Origin: a virus
Strand: one strand, 5' to 3'
Virus record (IMG/VR): IMGVR_UViG_3300014050_000003
Span: 57,059-121,058 of that record
Length of the DNA: 64,000 bases
The position numbers were made by a program, and so were the translations under genes. Of the stretch, positions 8,020 to 16,381 are shown in pieces. Within the stretch, counting starts at the first letter, position 1, and each line of letters opens with the position of its first letter. Below the pieces are notes generated by a model. That model saw only the letters and a program-made list of their open reading frames with translations. It made no database searches and had not been told where the DNA came from.

Positions 8020-10262
8020 ACGTTTACGCTACTTTATTTTATACATCAAAAGATAAAGATTATCAAAAAAACTTATATAGCTTTTTAAATAATTATAAGA
8101 ACATTGGCATTAAAGACGTTTTTCTTTATACAGACGAATGCCTACCAAATGAATTTGAATGGTTATATAAAGATTTTTTTAAAAAGCATAGAAGAGGTTA
8201 TGGGTATTGGGCTTGGAAACCTTTAATTATATATGATAGTATGAAAAAAATTAATGATGGAGATTTTATTCTTTATCATGACGTAGGAAGAAGTTGCTAT
8301 AATTTTGATATTCATTATAACATAGCGCCACTAGTAAAAGATATCAAAGAAAATTATGAAGGAATAGGAATAGCGAGAGGACCATTTAGACATAAACAAT
8401 ATTGCAAAAGAGATGCATTTTATTATATGGGATGCGATGAAAAAACTTGTTGGGATTTACCTCAACTTAGTGCTACTTGGAATTTTTGGGAAAAAGCTGA
8501 ATTACCTAAAAAATTTATAATAGATTGGATAAAATGGTCTTTTCATGAAAAAGAAATAATTACAGATCTTCCTAATAAATGTGGACTACCAAATCTTCCT
8601 GAATTTGATGATCATAGACATGACCAAGCGCTATTAACAAATTTAATGTATTTATATAATAAAAATAATCTTAAAATTAAACCTTTAATGCCCCATGGTT
8701 GGGAAAAACCAATGGATAATTGTTTAAGAAAGTATTATCATGTAGACCCAGATAGCGTTTTATTCGTGATAAAAAGTTGTGAAAAATACGAATCAAGAAT
8801 AGATGCCCTTAGATCTACTTGGTTAAAAGATAAGAATAATTATATAGTTTGTTCAGATCATGAAAATAAATTAAAAAATATAATTAAAGTAACTGATAAA
8901 AAAGAATATGTAGAACTAGAAGATAAAACCATCGGAATTTTTAATTATCTTAAAAGCAATAAAATTTTAACAAATAAATATAGATGGATATTTTTCTGCG
9001 ATGATGATACTTATGTAAATTTAAACTCCTTAAGACAAATAATAAAAGAAAATAATAGATCAATAAAACAGGCTTTTGGATTTGTTTGGGATTGTTTTAA
9101 AGATAAAGAAAATTATTTATGTAACACTCTAGATTTTGATAAATCCACAAGATGGTTTGATGGTGGCGCAGGAATTCTTTTTAGTTCTAAAGATTTAGAT
9201 AATCTTAATATTCAAAAACATAACACGCCATTTGATGATTTAAGCTTAAGTTTAAATTTTAAAAACTCTGGTATAAATTTAATACATGATAAAAGATTTC
9301 ATTTTCATGCTGGAATAGATAATAAAAGCTTATTTAATGAAAAAAATAAATTATCAGAACAAATAAGTTTTCATGCAAAAAATAAAAAAGCCGATATTTT
9401 AAATTTAATGAATAAAATTAAAGATGCCGTTGAAATAAAAAAGCCATCACTTGTTATCGGATTCTTTCAAAATTACAATTTTGATAAACTTAAGCCTTGG
9501 ATAAATTCTTTAAATTCTTGTGGGTTTAAAGGAGATAAAGTTTTAATAGGATCAGATATCAGCGACGATTTAGTTAATAAAATAAATAATTCTGGAGTAA
9601 AATGTTTTAGAGTAACAAATCTCCATAGGAAACCTAATATTCAAAGATTTAAGCACATAGAAAATTTCCTTAATTATTTTGGACCAAACTACGAATATGT
9701 TATTACTACCGATGTCGCAGACGTTATTTTTCAAAAAAATCCAGAAGAGTGGATTAAAAATAATATAAAAGATAAAAAAATTATAGCCTCCGAAGAATCA
9801 ATAAAATTTAAACATGAATGGTGGAATACAATGGCTTTTGAAAATACTTATAATAAAGAAATTTATAAAAAAATAGAAGAAGAGGAAATTTTAAATTCTG
9901 GCATTATCGCAGGAGAGACACAAGAAGTTCTAAAACTTTCAAAAGAAATATATGACACGACGGTTGATTTAGATAAAAAATTTGATATACCAGATCAACC
10001 TGCTTTAAATTTAATAATAAGAGAAAAATTTAATAATATTACTCTATTTGCAGATCTCGATATAGAATGGGCTACAAATTTATGCGTAACTCATTCTCCT
10101 TTTGAAGCGCATAAATGTAAACCACATCTTTTAAATAATCCACCATACATGGATGAAGATGGAATTATAAAAAATTCTATGGGTAAACCAGTTTATATCG
10201 TTCATCAATATAATAGAAATGATATATTAAATAAAAGAATATTGAAGAAATATGGAAATTAA
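8016..10262 (+). CDS. Tri-modular glycosyltransferase with a central fringe/GT31-like domain
   Basis: The 748-residue protein has three transferase-like modules. Module 1 (about 1-245) contains GYGYWAWKP (61-69) and YHDVGR (87-92), a motif set seen in putative glycosyltransferases. Module 2 (about 246-455) is fringe/GT31-like: it starts with SCEKYESRIDALRSTWL, has the DDD metal site in FFCDDDTYV (326-334), GGAG (383-386) and an FDDLSL segment (406-411) at the place of the GT31 acidic motif. Module 3 (about 475-748) has TTDVADVIF (564-572), NSGIIAG (627-633) and DQPALN (660-665), resembling the lysyl-hydroxylase-type glycosyltransferase pattern. No linker looks degraded, so the enzyme may add several sugars in sequence. 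It overlaps both neighbours. Confidence 0.75.
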   Translation: MNVYATLFYTSKDKDYQKNLYSFLNNYKNIGIKDVFLYTDECLPNEFEWLYKDFFKKHRRGYGYWAWKPLIIYDSMKKINDGDFILYHDVGRSCYNFDIHYNIAPLVKDIKENYEGIGIARGPFRHKQYCKRDAFYYMGCDEKTCWDLPQLSATWNFWEKAELPKKFIIDWIKWSFHEKEIITDLPNKCGLPNLPEFDDHRHDQALLTNLMYLYNKNNLKIKPLMPHGWEKPMDNCLRKYYHVDPDSVLFVIKSCEKYESRIDALRSTWLKDKNNYIVCSDHENKLKNIIKVTDKKEYVELEDKTIGIFNYLKSNKILTNKYRWIFFCDDDTYVNLNSLRQIIKENNRSIKQAFGFVWDCFKDKENYLCNTLDFDKSTRWFDGGAGILFSSKDLDNLNIQKHNTPFDDLSLSLNFKNSGINLIHDKRFHFHAGIDNKSLFNEKNKLSEQISFHAKNKKADILNLMNKIKDAVEIKKPSLVIGFFQNYNFDKLKPWINSLNSCGFKGDKVLIGSDISDDLVNKINNSGVKCFRVTNLHRKPNIQRFKHIENFLNYFGPNYEYVITTDVADVIFQKNPEEWIKNNIKDKKIIASEESIKFKHEWWNTMAFENTYNKEIYKKIEEEEILNSGIIAGETQEVLKLSKEIYDTTVDLDKKFDIPDQPALNLIIREKFNNITLFADLDIEWATNLCVTHSPFEAHKCKPHLLNNPPYMDEDGIIKNSMGKPVYIVHQYNRNDILNKRILKKYGN

Positions 10263-11055
10263 AAAACTTGCATTTTTATTTTTAATTTATGACGAGATTC
10301 TTCAAGAAGAACTTTGGTATGAGTTTTTTAAAAATATAAATCCAAATAAATATTCTATCTATATACATTATAAAAATAATAAAAAACTTAAATTTTTTGA
10401 TGATTTTAAATTAAAACAATGCGTCCAAACAAATTACGCAGATATATCATTGATCTATGCTCATAATGCATTAATCTCTGAAGCCTTAAAAGATCAAAAT
10501 AATTATAAATTTATAAACCTAAGTCAGTCTTGTATTCCTTTAAAAAACTTTAATTATATTTACGATAGTCTAACTTATAATGACTACTCTATTTTTAATG
10601 AAGCCCCAAAACAACAATGTTTTCCTAGATGCAATAATGTTTTGAATTTTTTAAAGCAAGACCAAATACACAAATCATCTAATTGGTTCATTTTAAATAG
10701 AAAATATGCCGAGTTAGTAGTATCAAACAAAGAATATATAGAATATTTTAAAAATACAACATCTCCAGAAGAGCATTACTATATTAGTATTATAAAAGAT
10801 AAAGGATCAAATAAAGATTTAGTATGCACACCAAATCTCGCAGAAGGGGCATCTACTTTTACTAATTGGCATGATATGCATTATCCAAATGAATTTAAAC
10901 TAAAAAATGGTCCAAAAACTTATTCAGAAATATCAGAAAAAGAACTTAATCTTTTATTAAATTCTCCCTGTTTATTTGGACGAAAATTTACAAAAGACTG
11001 TAAGATAAATGATATAGATCTTAAAAGTTATTTAAAATATAAAATATATGAATAA
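10252..11055 (+). CDS. GT14-like (Core-2/I-branching) glycosyltransferase
   Basis: The 267-residue protein follows the 'Branch' family (GT14: beta-1,6-N-acetylglucosaminyl- and xylosyltransferases). Matching regions are FLFLIYDE (N-terminal strand), KFINLSQSCIPLKNFNYIY (family: 'sg.d.Pl.s..ei'), SSNWFILNRKYAELVV (family: 'GSqWf.l.r..a..vv'), SPEEHYYISII (family: 'pDE.ff.tll') and TFTNWHD. The family acts without a DxD motif and none is seen. It overlaps the tri-modular gene by 11 bases and the following gene by 8. The donor is unknown. Confidence 0.75.
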   Translation: MEIKKLAFLFLIYDEILQEELWYEFFKNINPNKYSIYIHYKNNKKLKFFDDFKLKQCVQTNYADISLIYAHNALISEALKDQNNYKFINLSQSCIPLKNFNYIYDSLTYNDYSIFNEAPKQQCFPRCNNVLNFLKQDQIHKSSNWFILNRKYAELVVSNKEYIEYFKNTTSPEEHYYISIIKDKGSNKDLVCTPNLAEGASTFTNWHDMHYPNEFKLKNGPKTYSEISEKELNLLLNSPCLFGRKFTKDCKINDIDLKSYLKYKIYE

Positions 11056-11827
11056 TTTAACATTAATAACTACAACTTGGAATGGTGAAGACGCTTTCCC
11101 TATAGAAAAAACTTTTCTATTTAAATCTTTTAAAAAATTTAATCCAAATATAGATTTTATTTATTTTCACTATAATAAAAATAATTATAAAGAATTAGAA
11201 TATAATTATAAAAAATATGGCATTGAAGGTGAGTATCTCCTCTATAAGATATATTTCTTATTAGAAGAAATTAAATGTATAGATTCAAAATATTTATTGT
11301 TTGCAGATGCAAATGATATTACATGTTTAAAACCTTTAGATGGAATACTTGAGCTATTTGATTTGAATAACTTTATTATCATGGGGCATGAGAAAAATAT
11401 GATGCCGTCTGAATTTGAAAAGAGTAATTGGCCTAATTATAAAGGTTATTCTGAATTAGAAAAAAATAGAAAGATTTTTCTTAATTCTGGTTTGATTTTA
11501 GCTAGGAAAGATCTTTTTATAAAAATGCTAGAAAATATTATTAAAAATATATTTCCACTTAATATCAATACATTTAAAAACGATCAAGGAGTTTATACAT
11601 ATTATTATAACAATAATATAAAACCAGAGATAAAATTAGACACAGAAAATAAGCTAGTAGTAAATACATATACAAGAAGCACCGATGAATTTTATAAAAA
11701 TGAAAAAAATCAACTAGTTGATAAATCAAATGGCAATATTCCATATTTTGTGCATGATAATGGGTGGAATTATGGTAGTCCAAAGTATAATCATTTTTTT
11801 GAACTTAAAAGGGCATATTCAATATAA
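11048..11827 (+). CDS. Lysyl-hydroxylase-type (PLOD/GT25-like) glycosyltransferase, possibly frameshifted at its end
   Basis: The 259-residue protein has FADANDI (85-91, a DxxD metal motif), FLNSGLILAR (144-153) and NDQGVYTYYY (178-187). This triad occurs in glycosyltransferase domains of collagen lysyl hydroxylases and related viral enzymes. Module 3 of the tri-modular gene has the same layout. The frame ends soon after a run of seven T (11794-11800). Reading one base fewer there gives an open frame to 11948 with plausible protein sequence, so the native protein may be about 299 residues. Collagen-like virion proteins in the same genome make a collagen-type glycosylation role tempting but unproven. 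Confidence 0.65.
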   Translation: MNNLTLITTTWNGEDAFPIEKTFLFKSFKKFNPNIDFIYFHYNKNNYKELEYNYKKYGIEGEYLLYKIYFLLEEIKCIDSKYLLFADANDITCLKPLDGILELFDLNNFIIMGHEKNMMPSEFEKSNWPNYKGYSELEKNRKIFLNSGLILARKDLFIKMLENIIKNIFPLNINTFKNDQGVYTYYYNNNIKPEIKLDTENKLVVNTYTRSTDEFYKNEKNQLVDKSNGNIPYFVHDNGWNYGSPKYNHFFELKRAYSI

Positions 11828-11948
11828 TATTGGGGCAAAATTAGTAGACGAATCCATACCTATTATTGAAAAAATTGGATTTAAATTAGTTACTCCAAGA
11901 TTTTCTTCTAATGGCTCAGACGCAGACTATCACTTTATTAAAATATAA
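11801..11948 (+). pseudogene. Out-of-frame continuation of the preceding glycosyltransferase
   Basis: After the T7 run at 11794-11800 the frame one step away reads NLKGHIQYNIGAKLVDESIP, continues through IIEKIGFKLVTPRFSSNG and ends DADYHFIKI at 11948, without a start codon of its own that makes sense. From ATG 11048 to 11948 is 901 bases, exactly one base more than a whole number of codons, as expected for a single insertion. It could be a sequencing or assembly error, a true mutation, or transcriptional slippage. Confidence 0.55.
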
Positions 11949-11961
11949 TCTAAAAAAAATA

Positions 11962-11990
11962 TTGTCTATTCTATTTTTTATTATTATAAT
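11962..11990 (+). promoter_or_regulatory. Sigma-70 promoter, leaderless geometry (GDP-mannose epimerase operon)
   Basis: TTGTCT (11962-11967), a 17-base spacer and TATAAT (11985-11990) are followed by five bases (TTATT) and ATG 11996. This starts a second transcription unit inside the glycan island. Confidence 0.75.
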
Positions 11991-11995
11991 TTATT

Positions 11996-12985
11996 ATGAA
12001 TATTAAAAAAATGGCTGTAGTATGTGGTGCTGGAGGTTTTATTGGCTCCCATCTAGTTAAAAGATTAAAAAATGAAGGCTTTTGGGTTAGAGGAGTAGAT
12101 TTAAAATATCCTCAGTATTCATCAATAGAGGCAGATGATTTTCTTATTGGAGATTTGACTTGTCCATATTTTACTCGTAGAGCCATACCAGACGATACAG
12201 ATGAACTTTATCAATTAGCAGCTGATATGGGTGGCGCAGGATATATTTTTACTGGAGAAAACGATGCAAATGTAATGCATAATTCAGCTTTAATTAATTT
12301 AAATATAGCTCATATAGCTGTATCAAAAAGAACTAAGAATTTATTTTATAGTTCCTCTGCTTGTATTTATCCAGAATATAATCAATTAGATCCAAATAAT
12401 CCAAAATGCTCAGAAGAATCAGCTTATCCAGCTGCACCAGATAGTGAGTATGGATGGGAAAAGCTTTTTAGTGAAAGACTTTATTTAGCTTATAAAAGAA
12501 ACCACAAACTAAATGTTCATGTTGCAAGATATCATAATATTTTTGGTCCAGAAGGAACATATAAGGGTGGAAAAGAAAAATCTCCAGCTGCGCTTTGCAG
12601 AAAAGTAATAGAAGCTCAAGATGGAGGAGAAATTGAAATTTGGGGCGATGGACAACAAACCAGATCATTCTTATATATAGATGAATGTATAGAGGGCACG
12701 ATTAAATTGATGAGATCAGATTTTGAAGGTCCAGTAAATATTGGATCAGAAGAAATGATTTCAATTAATGATTTTGCAAAAATGATTATTGAGTTAAGTG
12801 GCAAAAATTTAAAAATAAAGAATATTCCAGGTCCACTTGGAGTTAGAGGCAGAAAATCAGACAATAAGCTAATAAGAGAAAAACTTTTTTGGGCTCCTTC
12901 TCAACAATTAAAAGACGGAATACAAAAAACATATGAGTGGATAAAATCCCAGCTAGAGGAAAATAAAATTGAGCCAAAATCTTAA
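11996..12985 (+). CDS. gme: GDP-mannose 3,5-epimerase
   Basis: This extended short-chain dehydrogenase (329 residues) converts GDP-D-mannose to GDP-L-galactose and GDP-L-gulose. GAGGFIG (11-17) binds NAD. AADMGGAG (75-82), SSSACIYP (119-126, with the catalytic Cys at 123) and YGWEK (152-156, the YxxxK pair) are diagnostic of the epimerase. So are ARYHNIFGPEGTYKGGKEKS and IWGDGQQTRSFLYIDEC. Length is slightly shorter than the plant enzyme (about 375). It heads an operon after its own promoter and overlaps the dehydratase gene by 17 bases. GDP-L-galactose or GDP-L-gulose would feed the neighbouring transferases. Confidence 0.9.
   Translation: MNIKKMAVVCGAGGFIGSHLVKRLKNEGFWVRGVDLKYPQYSSIEADDFLIGDLTCPYFTRRAIPDDTDELYQLAADMGGAGYIFTGENDANVMHNSALINLNIAHIAVSKRTKNLFYSSSACIYPEYNQLDPNNPKCSEESAYPAAPDSEYGWEKLFSERLYLAYKRNHKLNVHVARYHNIFGPEGTYKGGKEKSPAALCRKVIEAQDGGEIEIWGDGQQTRSFLYIDECIEGTIKLMRSDFEGPVNIGSEEMISINDFAKMIIELSGKNLKIKNIPGPLGVRGRKSDNKLIREKLFWAPSQQLKDGIQKTYEWIKSQLEENKIEPKS
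12955..12960 (+). promoter_or_regulatory. Shine-Dalgarno site deciding a TTG start
   Basis: AGAGGA lies eight bases before TTG 12969. The dehydratase frame has no ATG before residue 48, which is already inside the NAD-binding fold, so this site supports initiation at TTG. Confidence 0.6.
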
Positions 12986-14108
12986 AGATACATATCATGG
13001 CAAAAAAATTGATACAGCAAACATTCTAAACATAGAAGATGCTGCAAAATTAATCAATGGCAGGAAAACTTGTATAATAACTGGAGTAACTGGTCAAGAC
13101 GGCAGCTTCATGGTAGAGTATTTATTAAAAAATACAAATTTATTAATTTTTGGCGGAGTTAGAAGACTTAGTGTTTATAATCACGAAAATATTAGACAAA
13201 TTAAAAGCGATAGATTTCATTTAATTAATTTTGATTTAACTGATGCTCATTCAATCAGCAGGACAATAGAAAAATTAAAACCAGATTATTTTATGAATTT
13301 TGCAGCTCAAAGCTTTGTGGCTAGTAGTTGGGATTTTGCTCGTCAAACTTGGGAAACAAATTCTACTGCAATATTAGATATACTAGAAGGAATTAGGCTT
13401 TATAATCCATCTTGCAGATTATATCAAGCTGGCTCTAGCGAAGAATTTGGTAATGTAGTTTATAGTCCTCAAGATGAAAATCATCCACTTCGGCCAAGAA
13501 GTCCATATGGTGCTTCAAAATGCGCCTCTAGACAACTTATAAAAGTTTATAGAGAATCGTATAATCTTTATGCGATACAAGGATGGTTATTTAATCATGA
13601 AGGAACTAGAAGAGGAGAAGAATTTGTTACAAGAAAAATTACAAAAAATGTAGCTAGGATTTATCACGCAATTAAAAATAGCCGAGAATTTGAACCTTTG
13701 GAATTAGGAAATATAGAAGCTCAAAGAGATTGGAGTGATGCAGAAGATTTTGTAGAAGGTATTTGGATGATGTTAAATCAAGACAAGTATAATAAAGACT
13801 ATAATGGATTCCCATTAGATTATGTATTTTCCTCTAATGAAACTCATACAATTAAAGAATTTGTAGAAAAAGCTTTTGATATAGCTGGAATAAAAGGAAA
13901 TTGGATTGGCGAAGGTGAACATACTATGTATATTTCAGAAGATAAAAAAGTATTAATGCAAATTAATTCTAAATTCTATAGACCAGCTGAAGTTAGTCTT
14001 TTATGTGGTAAATCCGATAAAGCAAGAAATGATTTAGGATGGAAACCCAAAACTTCATTTAATGATTTAATTAAAAAAATGGTCGAATTTGATATTCAAA
14101 ATATATGA
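12969..14108 (+). CDS. gmd: GDP-mannose 4,6-dehydratase
   Basis: The enzyme converts GDP-mannose to GDP-4-keto-6-deoxymannose, the precursor of GDP-fucose, GDP-rhamnose and related deoxysugars. GVTGQDGS (39-46) is the NADP-binding motif typical of GMD. AAQSFV, GSSEEFG (155-161, the catalytic Ser-Ser-Glu region) and YGASK (180-184, YxxxK) are present, followed by LFNHEGTRRGEEFVTRKI, a GMD signature. There is an N-terminal extension of about 33 residues compared with typical enzymes (about 345-370 residues). The start is TTG with an upstream AGAGGA. It overlaps the epimerase gene, and its stop overlaps the next start. Confidence 0.92.
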   Translation: MSQNLKDTYHGKKIDTANILNIEDAAKLINGRKTCIITGVTGQDGSFMVEYLLKNTNLLIFGGVRRLSVYNHENIRQIKSDRFHLINFDLTDAHSISRTIEKLKPDYFMNFAAQSFVASSWDFARQTWETNSTAILDILEGIRLYNPSCRLYQAGSSEEFGNVVYSPQDENHPLRPRSPYGASKCASRQLIKVYRESYNLYAIQGWLFNHEGTRRGEEFVTRKITKNVARIYHAIKNSREFEPLELGNIEAQRDWSDAEDFVEGIWMMLNQDKYNKDYNGFPLDYVFSSNETHTIKEFVEKAFDIAGIKGNWIGEGEHTMYISEDKKVLMQINSKFYRPAEVSLLCGKSDKARNDLGWKPKTSFNDLIKKMVEFDIQNI

Positions 14109-14830
14109 ATATAGATTATGTCGTAATTGGTTCAGATGAAAATCCATTATATTTAGATTTTTGGCCAATCGTTTCAAAAATGTGGAAAGAAAAAATAAAT
14201 GTTACTCCTGTATTAGGTTTAATCTGTGAAGAAGAATCTGATCTTATAAAAAGCGAACATGGATTTATAAAAAAATTTAAAAAAATAAATGATATTAATT
14301 CTGGTCTGCAAAGCCAAATAGTTAGACTTTTTTTAACAAAATTTTTAAATGGATATTCTTTAATTTCAGATATAGATATGCTTCCATTATCAAAAAAATA
14401 TTTTTTTGAAAATGCCCAAAAAATAAGTAAAGAAAATATTATAATATATTCATCTGATAATTTAGAATGTATGCAAAATGAAATGTACCCAATGTGCTAT
14501 ATTTTAGCACATACTGATATATATAAAAAAATTTTTGATTTAGATTTAAATTGGGAAAATTTTTGTAGTTTATTAAATAATAGAAATCAAGGTTGGTATA
14601 CCGATCAAAAATATTTATATGAAAAAATAAATAAATTTCAAAAAGATGGAAATGAAGTTATAGCTCTAAGTAGAGGATGGAAAAATGGAATGGCTTTAAA
14701 AAGAATAGATCGAGCGTTTTGGAGTTACTATCCAGATAAATTAAAAGAAGAATATTACATAGACTCTCATTTATTAAGACCTTTATCTGAGTATAAAGAA
14801 AATATAGATCTTATTATAAACAATATTTAA
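14105..14830 (+). CDS. Putative DxD glycosyltransferase
   Basis: The 241-residue protein starts with VVIGSDENPLYLDFWPIVSK, as in a family of putative phage and viral glycosyltransferases. It has SDIDMLPL (near residue 88) as the metal-binding DxD and a W/YTDQKYLY segment later, which corresponds to the acceptor-side acidic motif. It sits four bases inside the dehydratase stop, in the same operon. Donor and acceptor are not deducible. Confidence 0.65.
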   Translation: MNIDYVVIGSDENPLYLDFWPIVSKMWKEKINVTPVLGLICEEESDLIKSEHGFIKKFKKINDINSGLQSQIVRLFLTKFLNGYSLISDIDMLPLSKKYFFENAQKISKENIIIYSSDNLECMQNEMYPMCYILAHTDIYKKIFDLDLNWENFCSLLNNRNQGWYTDQKYLYEKINKFQKDGNEVIALSRGWKNGMALKRIDRAFWSYYPDKLKEEYYIDSHLLRPLSEYKENIDLIINNI

Positions 14831-14834
14831 ATAA

Positions 14835-15500
14835 ATGAAAATTTTAGTATTAGTTTTATCTTTTCATGATAATGGGTTATATTCTTATTTATATAAAACT
14901 CAAAAAGAGACATGGGATTCAATTAATAATAAAGATGTAGATGTTTTTTATTATTTTGGAAGTTCAGATAAAAATTATATAAAAGATAAAGAAATATATG
15001 TTACAACAAAAGATCATAATTATACATTTAATCATCTTGGACGAAAATTTTTAGAAGCATTATCTTTAGTCGCAAATTATGAATTTGATTATATTTTTAA
15101 AACCAACTCTTCCTCTTATATAGACAAGCAAAAACTATTAGAGTTTATTGAAGATAAACCAAAAAATAATTTATATTGCGGTATTATGTCAAATTTTAAT
15201 AATATAAATTATATCTCTGGCGCAGGGACTTATCTTAGTAAAGATTTAGTTCATTATATATTAAATAATCAACATCAATGGAACCATAATTTAATTGAAG
15301 ATGTAGCGATTGGAGAAATTTTAAGTAAAAATAATATAATTTTATCTCCAGGGAAAAGATTTGATTTAACAGAAGCAACATATACTCCTTTTCAAGAAAT
15401 TGATTCAAGCCATTATCATTATAGATGCAAAATGGCATCTAATAGATCTTTAGATATATTAAATATGCACAAGATTTTTAATATTAAAAATAGAAATTAA
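14835..15500 (+). CDS. Fringe-like glycosyltransferase lacking the DxD motif
   Basis: The 221-residue protein has the layout of GT31/fringe-like enzymes: a TQKETWDS segment (family: 'R..tW'), FDYIFKTNSSSYID (85-97 region) where the metal site DDD(T/S) normally lies, ISGAGTYLSKDLV (family: 'GGGYvls.dlv') and IEDVAIGEIL (family: 'EDVyvG..l'). The acidic metal-binding residues are replaced by Asn-Ser-Ser-Ser. Similar NxSS variants exist in putative viral transferases, so this may be a metal-independent subfamily, not a dead enzyme. It starts four bases after the previous gene. Confidence 0.6.
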   Translation: MKILVLVLSFHDNGLYSYLYKTQKETWDSINNKDVDVFYYFGSSDKNYIKDKEIYVTTKDHNYTFNHLGRKFLEALSLVANYEFDYIFKTNSSSYIDKQKLLEFIEDKPKNNLYCGIMSNFNNINYISGAGTYLSKDLVHYILNNQHQWNHNLIEDVAIGEILSKNNIILSPGKRFDLTEATYTPFQEIDSSHYHYRCKMASNRSLDILNMHKIFNIKNRN

Positions 15501-15513
15501 TATATATAAAAAT

Positions 15514-15519
15514 TATAAT
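15514..15519 (+). promoter_or_regulatory. -10 box without a clear -35 box
   Basis: TATAAT lies seven bases before ATG 15527, in a 26-base intergenic gap. This matches the spacing of the other leaderless-type promoters, but the hexamer 17 bases upstream (TAGAAA) is not a -35 match. Confidence 0.4.
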
Positions 15520-15526
15520 TAATGGA

Positions 15527-16381
15527 ATGATATTATTAATTGGATCTTCTGGATATATAGGTTCTGAATTTAAAAGACAATTAGAATTAAATAACTTAAA
15601 ATATAAAGTATTATCTCATATAGATTGTCAAAAAAATTTAATATCAAATATTATTAAAGAAAATAAAATAAAATATTTAATAAACTGTGCCGCTTTTGTA
15701 GGTAAACCAAACATAGAAGCTTGTGAAAATCAAAAAGATAAATGCATAAAAGGTAATATTTTATTACCGATTTTATTAAAAGATATTTGTGAAAGTTTTG
15801 AAATAATATATGGTCATATATCTACTGGATGCTTATATAACGGATCATCAAAACAAACCAGTGGTTTTTCTGAAGAAGAAGAACCTAATTGTAAATTTGA
15901 AAATAATAACTGCAGCTTTTATACTGGCACAAAAGTCTTAGCTGAAGAAATTGTAAAAACTTATCCTAAAAATTATATATGGAGAATAAGATTACCTTTT
16001 GAAAATATACATAATGATAGAAATTATATATCTAAAATATTAAAATATGATACGCTTATAACAGAAAAAAATTCTTTATCAAATAAAATAGAATTTGTAA
16101 ACGCTTGTGTACAATCGATAATAAAAGAAATTCCATTTGGAATATATAATATAACTAATACAGGAAGTATATCTGCTATAGAAGTTGTATCTAAAATTAA
16201 AAAATATATAATGTCAGAGAAAAAATCTAAATTTATAACTATGGACCAATTTTATAAAACTATAAGTTCTATGCCCAGATCAAATTGCATAACAGATAAT
16301 AAAAAAATATTATCTTGCGGAATAAAAATGTCAGAAGTCAATGAATCTATAGAGAAATGCCTAAAAGAATGGAGTTGGTAA
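15527..16381 (+). CDS. NDP-4-keto-6-deoxysugar 3,5-epimerase/4-reductase (UER1/RmlD-like)
   Basis: The 284-residue short-chain dehydrogenase has GSSGYIG (6-12) for NAD(P) binding and YTGTK (132-136) as the YxxxK pair. The stretches NCAAFVGKPNIEACE, HISTGCLY, RIRLPFE and NYISKI follow the plant and giant-virus NRS/ER (UER1) family. That family converts 4-keto-6-deoxyglucose nucleotides to L-rhamnose nucleotides. Here it could act after GDP-mannose 4,6-dehydratase, for example to make GDP-fucose or another 6-deoxy-L-sugar. Its stop overlaps the next ATG by one base (TAATG). Family is clear; substrate is inferred. Confidence 0.75.
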   Translation: MILLIGSSGYIGSEFKRQLELNNLKYKVLSHIDCQKNLISNIIKENKIKYLINCAAFVGKPNIEACENQKDKCIKGNILLPILLKDICESFEIIYGHISTGCLYNGSSKQTSGFSEEEEPNCKFENNNCSFYTGTKVLAEEIVKTYPKNYIWRIRLPFENIHNDRNYISKILKYDTLITEKNSLSNKIEFVNACVQSIIKEIPFGIYNITNTGSISAIEVVSKIKKYIMSEKKSKFITMDQFYKTISSMPRSNCITDNKKILSCGIKMSEVNESIEKCLKEWSW

